Source: an uncultured Bacteroidota bacterium
GTDB lineage: Bacteria > Bacteroidota > Bacteroidia > Chitinophagales > Chitinophagaceae
Length of the DNA: 7,037 bases
Reading direction: 5' to 3'
Assembly: GCA_903912435.1 (NCBI GenBank)
Contig: CAIWHI010000731.1
Location: 1 to 7,037 of the forward strand
Below the pieces are notes generated by a model that was not told where the DNA came from, ran no database searches, and saw nothing but the letters and a program-made list of their open reading frames with translations. Both the position numbers and the translations under genes were made by a program. Positions 6,149 to 7,037 of the stretch are shown piece by piece (within the stretch, counting starts at the first letter, position 1; every line of letters begins with the position of its first letter).

Positions 6149-6367
6149 ATGGCCAAGCAGTCACTCATTAAACAAGACGGAACAATAGTTGAAGCATTAT
6201 CGAACGCTATGTTTCGCGTACGTTTGGAGAACGGACATGAGATTTTGGCAACAATATCGGGTAAAATGCGCATGCACTATATCCGTATTTTGCCAGGAGA
6301 TAAGGTAGGTGTTGAAATGAGTCCTTATGACTTAAGTAGGGGAAGGATTATTTACAGGTACAAATAA
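6149..6367 (+). CDS. infA: Translation initiation factor IF-1
   Basis: The protein has 72 residues, exactly the usual bacterial length, and is a single S1/OB-fold domain. Diagnostic segments are QDGTIVEALSNAMFRVRLENG (9-29, first beta strands), ISGKMRMHYIRILPGDKV (36-53) and YDLSRGRIIYRYK (60-72), all close to E. coli IF-1. It binds the ribosomal A site of the 30S subunit and assists IF-2 and IF-3 in initiation. The start is the ATG after an A7 run, 16 bases behind the -7 box; no Shine-Dalgarno is present. The usual Bacteroidota neighbours secY and map are not upstream; an unrelated oxidoreductase is. rpmJ follows after an 80-base gap that contains only AT-rich sequence and a small CAGTT/AACTG palindrome. 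Confidence 0.98.
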   Translation: MAKQSLIKQDGTIVEALSNAMFRVRLENGHEILATISGKMRMHYIRILPGDKVGVEMSPYDLSRGRIIYRYK

Positions 6368-6447
6368 TATCCACATACGCACACCAGGCAGTTTCAACTG
6401 AGTAGAACCATTAATAAGCAAACAAATAAAAAAGTAAAAACATAGTC

Positions 6448-6564
6448 ATGAAAGTTAGAGCATCCATTAAAAAGCGTAGCGTAGATTGTAAAATCGTACG
6501 TCGTAAAGGTAAGTTGTACATTATCAATAAGAAGAATCCTCGTTTTAAACAAAGGCAAGGATAA
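6448..6564 (+). CDS. rpmJ: 50S ribosomal protein L36, zinc-free type
   Basis: The protein has 38 residues, the standard L36 length: it starts MKVRASIKKR, has KIVRRKGKLYIINKKNP in the middle and ends KQRQG. Aligned with E. coli L36, the zinc ligands Cys11, Cys27 and His33 are replaced by Ser11, Asn27 and Phe33; only Cys14 remains. This is the so-called C-minus form, which folds without zinc and is common in Bacteroidota. It binds 23S rRNA in the large subunit. The gene lies between infA and rpsM, its normal place. The start is unambiguous because the conserved N-terminus begins at this ATG. Arginine codons are mostly CGT, as in rpsM, a sign of high expression. Confidence 0.97.
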   Translation: MKVRASIKKRSVDCKIVRRKGKLYIINKKNPRFKQRQG

Positions 6565-6737
6565 ACCTACCTCGCTTTTTCCACCTATAAGAATATCCCG
6601 GTTTTGCGCAAAGCAAAAGAAATACGGAGCTTAAGTGCAAAAAGAGTAAAAGGTTATTTAAATAAGTGACAATAATTTTATAACAATAAAAATTCTCCGA
6701 TTCCATACCTAACAGGATAGGAGGTTAATTAATTAAT
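6565..6737 (+). promoter_or_regulatory. Untranslated rpmJ-rpsM spacer, candidate ribosomal-protein leader
   Basis: These 173 bases contain no ATG and no TAnnTTTG promoter, so they are probably transcribed as an internal leader. Visible structure: TTTTGC (6602-6607) pairs with GCAAAA (6613-6618), and TTATTTAAATAA (6654-6665) is a perfect palindrome. A full AGGAGG Shine-Dalgarno (6719-6724) lies 13 bases before the rpsM ATG. CCTA (6708-6711) can pair with TAGG (6718-6721), CTCC (6695-6698) with GGAG (6720-6723), and AACCT-A-CCT (6564-6572) with AGGAGGTT. A regulatory role is inference. Confidence 0.4.
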
Positions 6738-7037
6738 ATGGCTCGTATAGCTGGTATTGATCTTCCGAAGAACAAACGTGGTGAGATAGCTCTTACCTAT
6801 ATTTATGGAATTGGCAATAGTACTGCCCGTTACATCCTAGACAAAGCAGTTGTTAGTTATGACAAGAAAGCTTTTGAATGGAATGACGAGGAGCAAACTG
6901 CAATTCGTAATATCATCAACGCTGAGTTTAAGGTAGAAGGCCAATTGCGCTCAGAAGTGCAAATGAACATCAAACGTCTTATGGATATCGCTTGTTACCG
7001 TGGTGTTCGTCATCGTAAGGGATTACCTTTACGTGGC
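6738..7037 (+). CDS. rpsM: 30S ribosomal protein S13, N-terminal part
   Basis: The frame runs from ATG for exactly 100 codons to the right edge, leaving about 25 residues of a typical 125-residue Bacteroidota S13 outside. The start MARIAGIDLPKNKR, the helix-two-turn-helix stretch ALTYIYGIGNSTARYIL (18-34), and MDIACYRGVRHRKGLPLRG (82-100) are classic S13. The protein sits in the head of the small subunit, contacts 16S rRNA and forms intersubunit bridges to the 50S. Nine of its ten visible arginines use CGT, a strong high-expression codon bias. An AGGAGG Shine-Dalgarno precedes it at the long spacing of 13 bases. Expected continuation outside the window is rpsK, rpsD, rpoA and rplQ. Confidence 0.98.
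   Translation, partial: MARIAGIDLPKNKRGEIALTYIYGIGNSTARYILDKAVVSYDKKAFEWNDEEQTAIRNIINAEFKVEGQLRSEVQMNIKRLMDIACYRGVRHRKGLPLRG

Noticed and set aside
1..7037. CRISPR arrays, tRNA or rRNA genes, insertion sequences, phage genes, toxin-antitoxin or defence modules
   Set aside because: Both strands were read for regularly spaced repeats, cloverleaf patterns, transposase or phage motifs and paired small genes; none was found. The window looks like stable core chromosome, and calling a novel system here would not be supported.

Overview
The window reads as ordinary chromosomal DNA of a member of the Bacteroidota, most likely a Chitinophagaceae-like lineage (the family is inference). The phylum call rests on three observations. 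Promoter elements match the Bacteroidota -7 consensus TAnnTTTG in front of several genes. Ribosomal protein L36 is the cysteine-poor type. The protein repertoire (paired periplasmic M16 peptidases, a DAO-family FAD oxidoreductase) also fits.

Layout, left to right. Positions 1-604 (minus) hold the first 201 codons of an ACMSD-type amidohydrolase/decarboxylase that runs off the left edge. Positions 605-1017 are a gene-free stretch with a GC-rich stem-loop repeat, a decayed second copy and two plus-strand promoter-like boxes. Positions 1018-4668 are a two-gene minus-strand operon with its own promoter and a strong intrinsic terminator. It encodes a catalytic M16B metallopeptidase (HxxEH) followed by an M16-like partner that lacks the zinc site but keeps the Arg/Tyr pair and carries an extra C-terminal domain. 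A 256-base divergent intergenic region follows. Positions 4898-5953 (plus) encode a DAO-family FAD oxidoreductase that appears to be transcribed with almost no leader, and a hairpin terminator lies behind it. From 6056 to the right edge lie promoters and the start of the alpha-type ribosomal operon: infA, rpmJ and the first 100 codons of rpsM.

How the genes relate: the two M16 proteins are complementary halves of one expected periplasmic heterodimeric protease. infA-rpmJ-rpsM is a translation operon expected to continue with rpsK-rpsD-rpoA-rplQ beyond the window. The ACMSD and the FAD oxidoreductase look like independent metabolic genes. I found no CRISPR array, tRNA, rRNA, transposon, toxin-antitoxin or defence module, and no convincing undescribed system. 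The points most worth a second look are the division of labour in the M16 pair, the probably leaderless oxidoreductase transcript, the separation of infA from secY/map, and the 173-base region in front of rpsM that could mask its Shine-Dalgarno sequence.
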